24,031 nucleotides of DNA from Prevotellaceae bacterium UBA4332 (GCA_002394365.1 DGTQ01000015.1:1-24031), one strand, 5' to 3'. Shown: positions 7,617 to 16,785, counted from the first letter of the stretch. Numbers and translations: made by a program. The notes: generated by a model not told the origin, from the letters alone.

Positions 7617-9131
7617 ATGGCAGACAGATTATTCATCTTTGACACCACCCTGAGAGATGGTGAGCAGGTTCCAGGATGCCAGCTGAACACCGTAGAGAAG
7701 ATTCAGGTGGCTAAGCAACTGGAGCAGTTGGGGGTTGACGTCATCGAGGCTGGTTTCCCAATCAGCTCTCCTGGCGATTTCAACTCAGTGATAGAAATAT
7801 CAAAGGCCGTTACGTGGCCAACAATCTGTGCCCTTACGCGCGCTGTGGAGAAGGACATCGACTGTGCTGCCGAAGCCCTAAAATACGCCAAGCACAAGCG
7901 CATACACACTGGCATTGGCACCAGCCCCACGCACATCAAGTATAAGTTCAACAGCACTCCCGAGGAAATCATCGAGCGTGCCGTGGCAGCCGTCAAGTAT
8001 GCCAAGAAATACGTGGAGGACGTAGAGTTCTATGCCGAGGACGCAGGCAGAACAGACAACGAATATCTGGCTCGCGTCATCGACGCAGTGACCAAGGCTG
8101 GCGCCACGGTGTGCAACATACCCGACACCACTGGCTTCCGCACCCCCTACGAGTATGGTGAGAAGATAAAGTACCTCTACGAGCACGTCGATGCCTTCGC
8201 CGCTGGCAAGTCGATACTCTCCACCCACTGCCACAACGACCTCGGCATGGCTACCGCCAACACCATAGCTGGTGTGCTCAACGGTGCGCGCCAGGCAGAG
8301 GTGACCATCAACGGCATTGGCGAGCGTGCAGGCAACACATCGCTCGAGGAGGTGACCATGATATTCAAGACCCACCCCGACCTGGGCATTGAGACCAATA
8401 TCAACACGCAGAAGATATGGCCTACGAGCCGTATGGTGAGCACGCTGATGAACATGCCAGTGCAGCCAAACAAGGCTATCGTGGGCAAGAACGCCTTCGC
8501 CCACTCGTCAGGCATACACCAGGACGGTGTGCTGAAGAACACCTCTACTTATGAAATTATGGACCCCAAGGAGGTGGGTATCGACGATAACGCTATCGTA
8601 CTGACGGCACGCTCTGGTCGTGCTGCCCTGAAGCACCGCCTGCACATACTGGGCATAGAGATGGAGGACCAGGAGCATCTGGACAAGATGTACCAGAAGT
8701 TCCTCGAGATGGCTGACAAGAAGAAGCAGCTGGGCGACGACGACCTGCTGGTACTGGCTGGCGTGACATCATCCAAGGAGAACCTTGTGAAGATGGAGTC
8801 GCTGCAGGTTACATCGGGCAAGGGCGTGACACCAATCGCCGCCATCAAGCTCAAGATAGCCAACGAGGTGTTCGAGGCTGCTGCTACGGGCAACGGTCCT
8901 GTGGATGCCTCCATCAAGGCTCTCAAGCAGATTATCCATCGCCAGATGGAACTCAAGGAACTCACCATCCAGGCTATCAACAAGGGCTCCGACGACCTCT
9001 GTAAGGTACACGTGCAGGTGGAGCACGAAGGCACCGTTTACTACGGCTTCGGCTCTAACACCGACATCGTGACCGCCACCATGGAGGCCTACATAGACTG
9101 TATCAATAAATTTAAGGTTGCCAAGATATAA
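7617..9131 (+). CDS. leuA: 2-isopropylmalate synthase
   Basis: First committed step of leucine synthesis: acetyl-CoA plus 2-oxoisovalerate gives 2-isopropylmalate. The catalytic TIM barrel opens with FDTTLRDGEQ (metal ligand D14) and has the metal-binding pair H204 and H206 in STHCHNDLG, followed by NGIGERAGNTSLEE. The C-terminal third (about 370-504) is the alpha/beta LeuA dimer domain that normally binds leucine for feedback inhibition. The length of 504 residues fits the 2-isopropylmalate synthase group rather than the homocitrate or citramalate groups, though citramalate synthase cannot be fully excluded by eye. It heads the leuA-leuC-leuD cluster. leuB, for the next oxidation step, is absent here and must lie elsewhere. 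Confidence 0.95.
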   Translation: MADRLFIFDTTLRDGEQVPGCQLNTVEKIQVAKQLEQLGVDVIEAGFPISSPGDFNSVIEISKAVTWPTICALTRAVEKDIDCAAEALKYAKHKRIHTGIGTSPTHIKYKFNSTPEEIIERAVAAVKYAKKYVEDVEFYAEDAGRTDNEYLARVIDAVTKAGATVCNIPDTTGFRTPYEYGEKIKYLYEHVDAFAAGKSILSTHCHNDLGMATANTIAGVLNGARQAEVTINGIGERAGNTSLEEVTMIFKTHPDLGIETNINTQKIWPTSRMVSTLMNMPVQPNKAIVGKNAFAHSSGIHQDGVLKNTSTYEIMDPKEVGIDDNAIVLTARSGRAALKHRLHILGIEMEDQEHLDKMYQKFLEMADKKKQLGDDDLLVLAGVTSSKENLVKMESLQVTSGKGVTPIAAIKLKIANEVFEAAATGNGPVDASIKALKQIIHRQMELKELTIQAINKGSDDLCKVHVQVEHEGTVYYGFGSNTDIVTATMEAYIDCINKFKVAKI

Positions 9132-9135
9132 ATTT

Positions 9136-9251
9136 CAAGGAGTTAAAGGAGTTAAAAGACGATACCTGAGACCTCAACTGTAGTGTCCTCTAACTCCCCT
9201 TCACTCCCCTTAACTCCTTAAAAAAGAAACTCCCCTATAACTCCCCTATAA
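9136..9251. repeat. Dispersed repeat element, copy 2, and TAACTCCCC units
   Basis: The leuA-leuC gap contains GGAGTTAAAGGAGTTAA (9140-9156), the core at 9158-9177 that is the inverse of 2122-2141, and then several TAACTCCCC units ending with two copies of CTCCCCTATAA. The two arms can pair into a hairpin between leuA and leuC. This may lower read-through or protect an mRNA end; that is inference. Confidence 0.75.
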
Positions 9252-9269
9252 CTCCTCAATACAATTAAT

Positions 9270-10661
9270 ATGAATACATTATTCGACAAAATCTGGGACG
9301 CCCACGTAGTACAGAACGTGGAGGACGGTCCCACCCAACTTTACATAGACCGCCTCTATGCCCACGAGGTAACGAGTCCGCAGGCTTTCGACACCCTGCG
9401 CGACAAGGGCATCAAGGTATTCCGTCCAGACCACGTGGTGGCTATGCCTGACCACAACACCCCCTCCGACCAGCAGGAGCGCATCGACGACCCCGTAGGC
9501 AGGAAGCAGGTGGAGACACTGGCAAAGAACTGTGCCGAGTTCGGCATCAAACACTTCGCCATGGGCACCAAGGACAACGGCATCATCCACGTAGTAGGAC
9601 CAGAGAAGGGACTCTCGCTGCCAGGCATGACGATAGTTTGCGGCGACTCTCATACCTCTACCCACGGCGCAGTAGGTGCGCTTGCAATGGGCATAGGCAC
9701 ATCAGAGGTGGCACAGGTGCTCGCATCAGAGACCATCCTGCAGTCTAAGCCAAAGTCAATGCGCATCAACATCGAGGGCGAGCTGCAACCAGGCGTAACC
9801 GCCAAGGACGTGGCACTCTACATCATGGCTCAGATGACCACATCTGGCGCAACGGGCTACGTAGTGGAGTATGCCGGCAGCACCATACGCAATATGTCTA
9901 TGGAAGGCAGACTGACCCTCTCCAACCTCTCAATAGAGATGGGTTCACGCGCTGGCATCATAGCACCAGACGAGACCACCTTCGCCTACCTCAAGGGCAG
10001 GGAGTACGCTCCCAAGGGCGAGGAATGGGACAAGGCAGTGGAATACTGGAAGACCCTCCGAAGCGACGACAATGCCGTGTTCGACAAGGAGGTGACCTAC
10101 CACGCCGAGGACATAGCCCCACGCATCACCTACGGCACCAACCCTGGCGCTGGCATAGCCATCGACGGCACTGTTCCTACCTACGACTCAGTATCAGCCG
10201 AGGAGAAGGCACAGCTGGAGGCACAGCTCTCATATATGCAGTTTGAGCCAGGACAGAAGCTTGAGGGCACACCCGTTGACTACTGCTTCCTCGGAGCCTG
10301 CACCAACGGCAGAATAGAGGACTTCCGCGCCTTTGCATCTATAGTAAAGGGCAAGAAGAAGGCTGACTCAGTAGTGGCATGGCTCGTGCCAGGCTCATGG
10401 CTCGTGCGCCAGCAGATAATAGACGAGGGCATAGACAAGATACTCGATGAGGCAGGATTTGAACTCCGTCTGCCATCATGCTCAAGCTGTCTCGCCATGA
10501 ACCCCGACAAGGTGCCAGCAGGCAAGCTCTCCATCTCAACCTCCAACCGCAACTTCGTAGGTCGTCAGGGACCTGGTGCGCGCACCGTGCTCGCCTCACC
10601 CCTCACCGTTGCGGCATCAGCCATCACAGGCAAGATAACAGACCCGAGGAAGTTCTTATAA
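9270..10661 (+). CDS. leuC: 3-isopropylmalate dehydratase large subunit
   Basis: Large subunit of isopropylmalate isomerase, an aconitase-family enzyme that moves the hydroxyl of 2-isopropylmalate through a dehydrated intermediate. The [4Fe-4S] ligands are C344 in FLGACTNGR and C404 and C407 in PSCSSCLAMNPD, at the positions known for LeuC. Other family blocks are RPDHVVAMPDHNTPS (52-66) and CGDSHTSTHGAVGALA (124-139). The length of 463 residues is typical. It works as a heterodimer with LeuD, encoded 46 bp downstream. The start at 9270 gives the usual N-terminus (MNTLFDKIWDAH). The 138-bp gap after leuA holds repeats and a possible hairpin, so partial termination before leuC is possible. Confidence 0.96.
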   Translation: MNTLFDKIWDAHVVQNVEDGPTQLYIDRLYAHEVTSPQAFDTLRDKGIKVFRPDHVVAMPDHNTPSDQQERIDDPVGRKQVETLAKNCAEFGIKHFAMGTKDNGIIHVVGPEKGLSLPGMTIVCGDSHTSTHGAVGALAMGIGTSEVAQVLASETILQSKPKSMRINIEGELQPGVTAKDVALYIMAQMTTSGATGYVVEYAGSTIRNMSMEGRLTLSNLSIEMGSRAGIIAPDETTFAYLKGREYAPKGEEWDKAVEYWKTLRSDDNAVFDKEVTYHAEDIAPRITYGTNPGAGIAIDGTVPTYDSVSAEEKAQLEAQLSYMQFEPGQKLEGTPVDYCFLGACTNGRIEDFRAFASIVKGKKKADSVVAWLVPGSWLVRQQIIDEGIDKILDEAGFELRLPSCSSCLAMNPDKVPAGKLSISTSNRNFVGRQGPGARTVLASPLTVAASAITGKITDPRKFL

Positions 10662-10666
10662 TTCAC

Positions 10667-10694
10667 AGTTCACAATTCATAGTTCACAATTTTA
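10667..10694. repeat. Two 14-bp tandem repeats between leuC and leuD
   Basis: AGTTCACAATTCAT (10667-10680) is followed by AGTTCACAATTTTA (10681-10694). Nearly the whole 46-bp gap between leuC and leuD is this repeat, another local family of the simple repeats seen in this region. Confidence 0.75.
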
Positions 10695-10707
10695 TAATTC
10701 AACTACA

Positions 10708-11322
10708 GTGGCTAAAGAAAAATTCAACATAATAAAGTCAACCTGTCTGCCAATAAACATTGACAACTGCAACACCGACCTCATCATACCAGCTCGCTAT
10801 CTGGCTTCCACCACCAGAGACCCTAAGTTCTTTGGCGATGCCTTCATGCACGACCTGCGCTATGATGCCGACGGCAAACCCGTGGCAGACTTCGTAATGA
10901 ACCAGCCAGCCTACTCCGAGGCTCCCCGCGAGGGCGTCCACCAGATAATCGTGGGCGGCAAGAACTGGGGCTCAGGCTCCTCACGCGAGCACGCCGCATG
11001 GGCTATAGCAGGCTACGGAGTGAGAGTGGTCATCAGCTCAAGCTTTGCCGACATCCATCGCAACAACCTCTTGAACTGCTTCGTGCTCCCTGTAATCGTA
11101 AGCCCAGAGTTTCAGGCTGAGCTCTTCGCCTCAATAGAGAAAGACCCTCAGACCATCGTGACCGTCGATGTGCCTAACCAGACCGTCACCAACGAGGCAA
11201 CGGGCAACTCCGAGAAGTTCGAGATAAACGGCTACAAGAAATACTGTCTTGAGAACGCCCTCGACGACATCGACTTCCTCCTGAAGAATCAGGACAAGAT
11301 AGTTGCCTGGGAGAACAAGTGA
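10708..11322 (+). CDS. leuD: 3-isopropylmalate dehydratase small subunit
   Basis: Small subunit (aconitase swivel domain) of isopropylmalate isomerase, completing the active site made with LeuC. The 204-residue product starts at GTG (10708); no in-frame ATG precedes it, and MAKEKFNIIKSTCLPINIDNCNTDLIIPARYL is the expected family N-terminus. Diagnostic blocks are NTDLIIPARYL, GGKNWGSGSSREHAAWA (the GSSRE loop that contacts substrate) and SSSFADIHRNN. It is probably co-transcribed with leuC. The cluster ends here; 377 bp of non-coding DNA follow before the pectinase gene, without a recognisable terminator. Confidence 0.95.
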   Translation: MAKEKFNIIKSTCLPINIDNCNTDLIIPARYLASTTRDPKFFGDAFMHDLRYDADGKPVADFVMNQPAYSEAPREGVHQIIVGGKNWGSGSSREHAAWAIAGYGVRVVISSSFADIHRNNLLNCFVLPVIVSPEFQAELFASIEKDPQTIVTVDVPNQTVTNEATGNSEKFEINGYKKYCLENALDDIDFLLKNQDKIVAWENK

Positions 11323-11380
11323 GTTTTCTCACCAGCAATAAAACAATAACCAATAAAACGACATTCTTGCTTATTTGCAG

Positions 11381-11434
11381 GAGTGCCGTTATTTTTTTGT
11401 GTCTGTTTTCGAGTGCCACATTTTTTTGTGTGCG
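11381..11434. repeat. Imperfect 30-bp tandem repeat and flanking inverted repeat
   Basis: GAGTGCC followed by a T-run and TTGTGT occurs twice in tandem (11381-11410 and 11411-11434). A perfect 9-bp inverted repeat, TTTGCAGGA (11374-11382) and TCCTGCAAA (11453-11461), brackets it. The two T-runs could act as weak transcription stops after leuD. No gene is supported between 11323 and 11699. Confidence 0.6.
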
Positions 11435-11520
11435 TTAACAAAAAGAGGATTTTCCTGCAAAAAAAACTTAAAATTCACCAAACTCTCACCCTTCACCCCT
11501 CCACTCTCAACAATTTTTAT

Positions 11521-11528
11521 TAACTTTG
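11521..11528 (+). promoter_or_regulatory. Pectinase gene promoter -7 box
   Basis: TAACTTTG matches the Bacteroidota -7 box; the -33 region is a pyrimidine-rich stretch with no TTTG, which suggests the need for an activator. The transcript would start near 11535, giving an unusually long AT-rich leader of roughly 165 bases before the ATG at 11700. Confidence 0.55.
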
Positions 11529-11699
11529 CCACCAGTTTTCTACTACAACTACTAACTAACGAAACAATTACATTTCATTTTACTACTTATTCAGGAATAG
11601 ACGAGAGGGCGAATAGCCTTTTTGCCGATCGACTTATATATATAAAAATGAAATATAGTTTTACACTAATTACGAACTAACTTAAACATTCTAACAAAA

Positions 11700-14600
11700 A
11701 TGAAAAAAAGTTTACTCGCAGGCTTAATGTGCCTTGCTATGAGCGTTACATCAGCATTTGCTGGCTCTAGTGCGTACAAATCATCTGCCTTTGGTTATGC
11801 CGCAGGCACCACTGGCGGTGGTTCTGCTACCCCTACACTTGTTACGTCAGCTTCTGAACTCGAGAATGCCCTCAAGGCATCTGGCTCTAAGGTGATTATC
11901 ATCACAAAGGACATCACCGTCTCTAACCACATCTCTGTTCAGGCTACCAACAAGACTCTGATGGCTGTGAAGGGCGTCAAGCTCATCTCCAACCAGCAGA
12001 ACTCTTCCTCTTCTGGCATACTCTATTTTAAGAAAGGTTCAAGCAACATCATCCTGCGCAACCTCACCTTCGTGGGTCCTGGTGCTTACGACTGCGACGG
12101 ATGGGATAACCTCTGCTTCGACGGCGTAACAAAGGCGTGGGTTGACCACTGCGATTTTCAGGACGGCTGCGACGGCAACTTCGACAGCAAGGGTCTTACC
12201 GATAACATCACCGTTTCATGGTGTCGTTTCCGCTATCTGAAGTCACCTAAGGCGGGCGGCTCAGGCGGTACCGACGACCACCGTTTCTCTAACCTCATCG
12301 GTTCGTCTTCTTCAGATAAGCCATCAGACGGTAAATATTCCATGACGTGGGCATACTGCTGGTGGGATTCAGGCTGTGTGGAGCGTCAGGCACGCTGCCG
12401 CAATGCCAACCTCCACTTCCTCAACTGTGCCTGGACCTCTGATGATTCTCACTACTTCGTAGGTCCGCAGAATGCTACTGCACTCTTTGACGGTTGCTAC
12501 TTCATCACCCCATCTGCGCGTGTTTCTTCAAGCAAGAACTTCATATTCTACCAGAACTACGGCGGCACCAATGGCTGCAAGTTCAACAACTGCTCTGGTC
12601 CTTCTGATTACATGACCAACTCAGGCTCTGTTTCTTCACCATCCTACAGCTACTCTACACAGAACGCAGACGCAGCTTACTCCGATATCAAGTCTTACTG
12701 CGGCGCTACCCTCACCGTCTCAACCTCTGGCTCTGTATCTGAGAGCGGTTCTTCAAGCAGTTCTTCTTCAAGCTCATCCAGCAGCTCTAGCTCTTCTAGT
12801 TCTTCAAGCAGTTCTAGTTCATCAAGCGCATCTACCTCTTCAAACTACATCATAGTAACGGCAGGCAGCGCTTCCTCTCTGCTCTCTGCCATTTCTTCAG
12901 CCAACAGCCAGGCATCTTCAAGCAAGCGTGCATACATCTTCGTACCTAACGGCACTTACAACCTCGGCACAGCATATAACACAAAGGTGTCATCATACGT
13001 CAGCATCATCGGCGAGAGCCGCGACGGCGTAATCATAAAGAACACCCCATCTACCGAGGGGCTCGGCACAACGGCTACGCTCTACACCACTGGCAGCAAC
13101 ATCTATATGCAGGACATCACCCTGCAGTGCCGCGCTTCCTACAACTCTTCTACCAAGGCAGAGCGCAGCGTGGCATGGTGGGACCACGGCACGAAGAACA
13201 TGATGAAGAACGTGACCCTCGACGGCACACAGGATACCTACTGGTCTAACGGCTCTGAAGGTATGCTCGGTTACTTTGAGGGTGGCTACATCAAGGGCAC
13301 CACAGACTTCATCTGCGGTTCTGGCTCCATCTTCTTCAATTCAGTAAACATCTACTGCCAGAACAGCAGCAACAAGACATCAGGCGACTGCATCACAGCC
13401 CCCTCTACCTACTCTTCAGAGAAGGGCTACGTGTTCCACTACTGCGGCATCAACGGCGAGTCATCACAGGCTGGCACTTACAACCTCGGTCGCCCATGGC
13501 AGAACAGCCCTGCATCAGCATGGCTCAACACCAAGTTCTACATCAAGCCTACCTCAGCAGGCTGGACAACCATGAGCTCTGGTCTCGTACTTCGTTTCCA
13601 CGAGTATAACAACACCTACAACGGCTCTGCCATCACCTCCCACTCCATCAGTGCGCTCGGCGGTGCATCAGGTTCAGCGTCTCTCTACCTCTCAAGCACT
13701 TCAGGCTATGCTTTAACCGACGTCCTCGGTTCATGGGGCAATGAGGCTTACAACTACTGTCAGCAGCTCGCTGCGCCAACGGTAAGCGTGAGCGGTTCCA
13801 AGCTCTCATGGTCGGCAGTAAGCGGTGCCAAGGCATACCTCATCGAGAAGGGCGGCTCATACGTGGCAATCACCACCTCCACCTCTTACACCACCACGTC
13901 CTCAGGTTCCTACACCGTGCGTGTGGCTAACTCAATGGGCGGCTTCGGCACGGCAAGTGCGGCAGTTACCGTTGGTTCTTCAAGCAGTAGTTCTTCTAGC
14001 AGCTCAAGTTCTTCTTCATCAAGCACTTCCAGCTCAGCTTCAACCTACAAGAGCATCAGCAGTCAGACCATCTTCACCGATTTCACGGCAAGCGGTCTCT
14101 CTGCCAACTGGATTACGAACAACAACGTAACGTCTTTCTCTACCTCTGGCACCGTGGGCTATATCAACCCATCAACAGAGGCAGTAGGCTCTACCAGCTC
14201 CAAGACTGCATGTGCCGCTGCTCAGGTAAAGAATGTACGCACGCTCAGCTTCAACGTCACTGGCGTTCACTACGTTGTCGTTTACGCATTCCACACCAAC
14301 AGCTCTGCCACACGTAACCTCGTGATTACCGATGGTTCCAAGACCAAGACCACTGCCGTAGCTCCTAATGGTGCTGTCAGCTCTACCTTCTATCCATCAA
14401 CCTCAAGCAACACTACCGTCACCATCTCTACCGACGAGTCAAGCGGCGTTTACGTGTATGCAGTGAAGTTCGTGCCTAAGACGTCAGAGGCTTCTGCCAC
14501 CACATGGGACTTCAGCCAGTTCTCATCTACCGTCACCCTTGCTGGCAACAACTACAACTACTCCTACAATGGCCTCACCCTCGTGGGCAACACCACCTCG

Positions 14601-15083
14601 GGCTACACCAAGGACTATGTCAACAAGAACGGTTTCCACTGCAACGGCGCTTCTTCTTCAAGCATCCGCCACATCAAGTACACCCCGTCATCCAACGGCA
14701 CGCTGACCGTTTACTTCCAGTCCAACAACGCTACTGACAACAGCCGCACCACAGCCATAGGCACAGCCGTAGGCTCGCCTCTCGCTACCGCTTCATGCGC
14801 TGCAGGCCAGGTATCAGCAAGCGTCACCGCAGGCAAGACCTACTACGCTTACTTCGTCTCTGGTGGTCAGACCATCACCAAGATAGTGTTCACCCCATCG
14901 TCATCATCAAACGCACTCGACCTTGACATCGACGAAGAGGCAACAGGCGTATCTTCAATTGAAGAAAACGGAAACGTGACAATGCAGAATGAAGGCTGGT
15001 ACACCCTTGACGGAAAGAGGGTTAATTCTCAATTGTCAAAGGGTATCTACGTCAAGAACGGCAAGAAGTTCCTCGTTAAGTAG
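11700..15083 (+). CDS. Secreted pectate lyase (PL1)-pectin methylesterase (CE8) fusion
   Basis: A 1127-residue secreted enzyme for pectin. A signal peptide (1-21, ending SAFA) leads to a PL1 beta-helix (about 40-335) with VDHCDFQDGCDGNFD (148-162, Ca2+ ligands) and ERQARCR (228-234, catalytic arginine region). After 26 serines (351-376) comes a CE8 domain (about 383-690): D512 in GTQDTYW, nucleophile D536 in GTTDFICGSG, R598 in LGRPW. A fibronectin-III-like domain (about 691-758) follows, a second Ser-rich linker (760-782), two beta-rich domains perhaps binding carbohydrate (about 783-920 and 925-1070), and a tail WYTLDGKRVNSQLSKGIYVKNGKKFLVK-like ending at 1127. That tail resembles C-terminal modules common in secreted Prevotella proteins and possibly used for type IX sorting. 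The esterase would remove methyl groups so that the lyase can cut. Domain edges are estimates. Confidence 0.92.
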   Translation: MKKSLLAGLMCLAMSVTSAFAGSSAYKSSAFGYAAGTTGGGSATPTLVTSASELENALKASGSKVIIITKDITVSNHISVQATNKTLMAVKGVKLISNQQNSSSSGILYFKKGSSNIILRNLTFVGPGAYDCDGWDNLCFDGVTKAWVDHCDFQDGCDGNFDSKGLTDNITVSWCRFRYLKSPKAGGSGGTDDHRFSNLIGSSSSDKPSDGKYSMTWAYCWWDSGCVERQARCRNANLHFLNCAWTSDDSHYFVGPQNATALFDGCYFITPSARVSSSKNFIFYQNYGGTNGCKFNNCSGPSDYMTNSGSVSSPSYSYSTQNADAAYSDIKSYCGATLTVSTSGSVSESGSSSSSSSSSSSSSSSSSSSSSSSSSSASTSSNYIIVTAGSASSLLSAISSANSQASSSKRAYIFVPNGTYNLGTAYNTKVSSYVSIIGESRDGVIIKNTPSTEGLGTTATLYTTGSNIYMQDITLQCRASYNSSTKAERSVAWWDHGTKNMMKNVTLDGTQDTYWSNGSEGMLGYFEGGYIKGTTDFICGSGSIFFNSVNIYCQNSSNKTSGDCITAPSTYSSEKGYVFHYCGINGESSQAGTYNLGRPWQNSPASAWLNTKFYIKPTSAGWTTMSSGLVLRFHEYNNTYNGSAITSHSISALGGASGSASLYLSSTSGYALTDVLGSWGNEAYNYCQQLAAPTVSVSGSKLSWSAVSGAKAYLIEKGGSYVAITTSTSYTTTSSGSYTVRVANSMGGFGTASAAVTVGSSSSSSSSSSSSSSSSTSSSASTYKSISSQTIFTDFTASGLSANWITNNNVTSFSTSGTVGYINPSTEAVGSTSSKTACAAAQVKNVRTLSFNVTGVHYVVVYAFHTNSSATRNLVITDGSKTKTTAVAPNGAVSSTFYPSTSSNTTVTISTDESSGVYVYAVKFVPKTSEASATTWDFSQFSSTVTLAGNNYNYSYNGLTLVGNTTSGYTKDYVNKNGFHCNGASSSSIRHIKYTPSSNGTLTVYFQSNNATDNSRTTAIGTAVGSPLATASCAAGQVSASVTAGKTYYAYFVSGGQTITKIVFTPSSSSNALDLDIDEEATGVSSIEENGNVTMQNEGWYTLDGKRVNSQLSKGIYVKNGKKFLVK

Positions 15084-15121
15084 AGATAACTCACCCCACT
15101 AACTCATATATATACACACAG

Positions 15122-15162
15122 AAAAAATCCCGTCACACTCTCTCGTGTGGCGGGACTTTTTT
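15122..15162. terminator. Bidirectional rho-independent terminator
   Basis: An 11-bp stem with one G.U pair, TCCCGTCACAC (15128-15138) with GTGTGGCGGGA (15145-15155), has a six-base loop. Six T follow it (15157-15162) and six A precede it (15122-15127), so it can stop transcription from both sides. It sits between the convergent pectinase genes, 45 bp after one stop codon and 9 bp from the other. Confidence 0.9.
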
Positions 15163-15170
15163 ACTCCCCT

Positions 15171-16601
15171 TTACTCCCCTTTACTCCTCCTGTCGCTTAT
15201 CAGCCTTACGTCGGTCAGCCTTATGTCCGTCGTCGCCTGGTCTATCTGCTCCGCACTCTTGCGATACACTATCGTGGCATTGTCTATCCTTACGTCGTGC
15301 ACGCATGAGAGGCTCGCCAATCCCTTAGCCTTGATGCCCGTCTTGCATCCCCTGCATATCACGTTGCTTATATGTATGTCCTGAAACTCAGGTATCCTCT
15401 TCAGCTGCTTCTCCGTCAGCGTCTTGCTCCTCTTAGGCGTGCCGTCAGCATCGTGGTCGCTGTAGTCACACTGGAATACTATCGCCTCCTTCGCTATGTC
15501 GCTCATCACTATGTCCGAGACAAACAGCCGCTCCGTCCTGCCGCCCCTGCCAATGCCGCTCTTGAAGCGCAGCCCCGTGTCCGTACCGTAGAAGCGGTTG
15601 TGCCTCACCACCATTCTCCGTATGCCGCTGGTAGTGTTGCTGCCCAGCACAAAGCCTCCATGCGCATGATACACCGTGTTGTCCTGCACCACTATATCCT
15701 CACATCCGTTGGCAGGAGCATCCCTCTTCGCCGTGCTGCTCTTCATGCAGATGCCGTCATCGCCCACGTCCACCGTGCAGCCCACTATCAGCCCCACGTT
15801 GACGTCCGAGAAGTCTATGCCGTCGCCGTTCTGCACATTCCACGGACAGCGCACCGTCATGCCGTCCACTATCACGTTACGGCAGTTGCATGGGTGCACA
15901 TGAAAGCGAGGCGAGTTCTGCACCGTCACCCCCTTCAGCAGTATATTGGTGCAGCCTACAAACCTTATGAGGTCATTGCGCATCGCCTCATAGCCCTTCG
16001 GCTCATCCGCTATGTCGGGATAGCGGTTCTTCATCTTCCACGGATACCACAGCGAGCCGTCATCCGTCACCATGCCCCCCATGGCAAGATACTGCTTCCA
16101 CTCCACGTCGCTCTGCTTATTCCTCTTCACAGGTCGCCACTGGCTTCCGTTACCGTCTATGGTACCCTCACCCGTAATGGCTATGTTGGCACGGTTCACC
16201 GCATAGATGCAGGGCAGCACGCGCTCCTCCCTGTCGCTCCTGCCCATGTACAGCCGCTTGTCTGGCGAGAAATATATCAAGGCACCCCTCTCCACGTGCA
16301 GCTCCGTGTTGTCCATCAACTCTATCGGACCTGTAATCCACACCCCCGAGGGCACCACCACCCTGCCGCCTCCGAGCGCTGCAAGGCGTTCTATGGCTGT
16401 GCGAAAAGCGTCCGTGTTCAGCGTCACTCCGTCGCCCTTTCCGCCACAATCCGTCAGTCTCACCTCACGGTCAGGAATATCGGGCACCCTTACCCGAGCC
16501 ACCTCCGTAGGCATATCCACATAATACCTGTCATACTCCCCAGCCCATGCAGTCATACATGAAGCCGCAACCATCAGCCAGCAAATAAAAAATCTTCTCA
16601 T
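15171..16601 (-). CDS. Secreted GH28 polygalacturonase-like glycosidase
   Basis: Hydrolyses alpha-1,4 galacturonan or related pectic bonds. The 476-residue product begins with a signal peptide (about 1-20, ending TAWA) and folds as a right-handed beta-helix. The GH28 signatures are present in modified form: NGDGIDF (usual NTDGID), GDDGICMKS (usual GDDCIAIKS), HGGFVLGS (usual GHGxSIGS) and RFKS (usual RIKT); together they supply the three catalytic aspartates, the histidine and the Arg-Lys pair. The start ATG is at 16601-16599. The variant motifs suggest an exo-acting or oligosaccharide-specific subgroup, which is inference. It is convergent with the lyase/esterase gene and likely acts on its products in the periplasm or at the surface. 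The last codons run into ACTCCCCTTT repeats. Confidence 0.92.
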   Translation of the reverse strand: MRRFFICWLMVAASCMTAWAGEYDRYYVDMPTEVARVRVPDIPDREVRLTDCGGKGDGVTLNTDAFRTAIERLAALGGGRVVVPSGVWITGPIELMDNTELHVERGALIYFSPDKRLYMGRSDREERVLPCIYAVNRANIAITGEGTIDGNGSQWRPVKRNKQSDVEWKQYLAMGGMVTDDGSLWYPWKMKNRYPDIADEPKGYEAMRNDLIRFVGCTNILLKGVTVQNSPRFHVHPCNCRNVIVDGMTVRCPWNVQNGDGIDFSDVNVGLIVGCTVDVGDDGICMKSSTAKRDAPANGCEDIVVQDNTVYHAHGGFVLGSNTTSGIRRMVVRHNRFYGTDTGLRFKSGIGRGGRTERLFVSDIVMSDIAKEAIVFQCDYSDHDADGTPKRSKTLTEKQLKRIPEFQDIHISNVICRGCKTGIKAKGLASLSCVHDVRIDNATIVYRKSAEQIDQATTDIRLTDVRLISDRRSKGE

Positions 16602-16760
16602 ACCGTATATAATTTATAAAATTTGCCTTTTCCAAACGTCATCGGCAAAGGTACACATTTTTTCCATATTTCGTATGCGGTTTCGGAAATAATATACAAA
16701 AAAACGCCCTCCGGAAGAGAGCGATTAGGAATAAATCCTTCGGCATATAGCCTTATTGTG

Positions 16761-16781
16761 ATAAGATGTAGAAAATCTTAT
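16761..16781 (-). other. Small hairpin at the 5' end of the GH28 leader
   Basis: ATAAGAT (16761-16767) and ATCTTAT (16775-16781) form a perfect 7-bp stem with a seven-base loop. It falls at the predicted 5' end of the minus-strand GH28 transcript and may stabilise the mRNA. Its role is not known. Confidence 0.45.
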
Positions 16782-16785
16782 GTTG

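Noticed and set aside
15372..16562. 396-codon open frame on the plus strand opposite the GH28 gene
   Set aside because: The translation is rich in His, Arg and Ala with no domain pattern, while the minus strand has a signal peptide and GH28 motifs.
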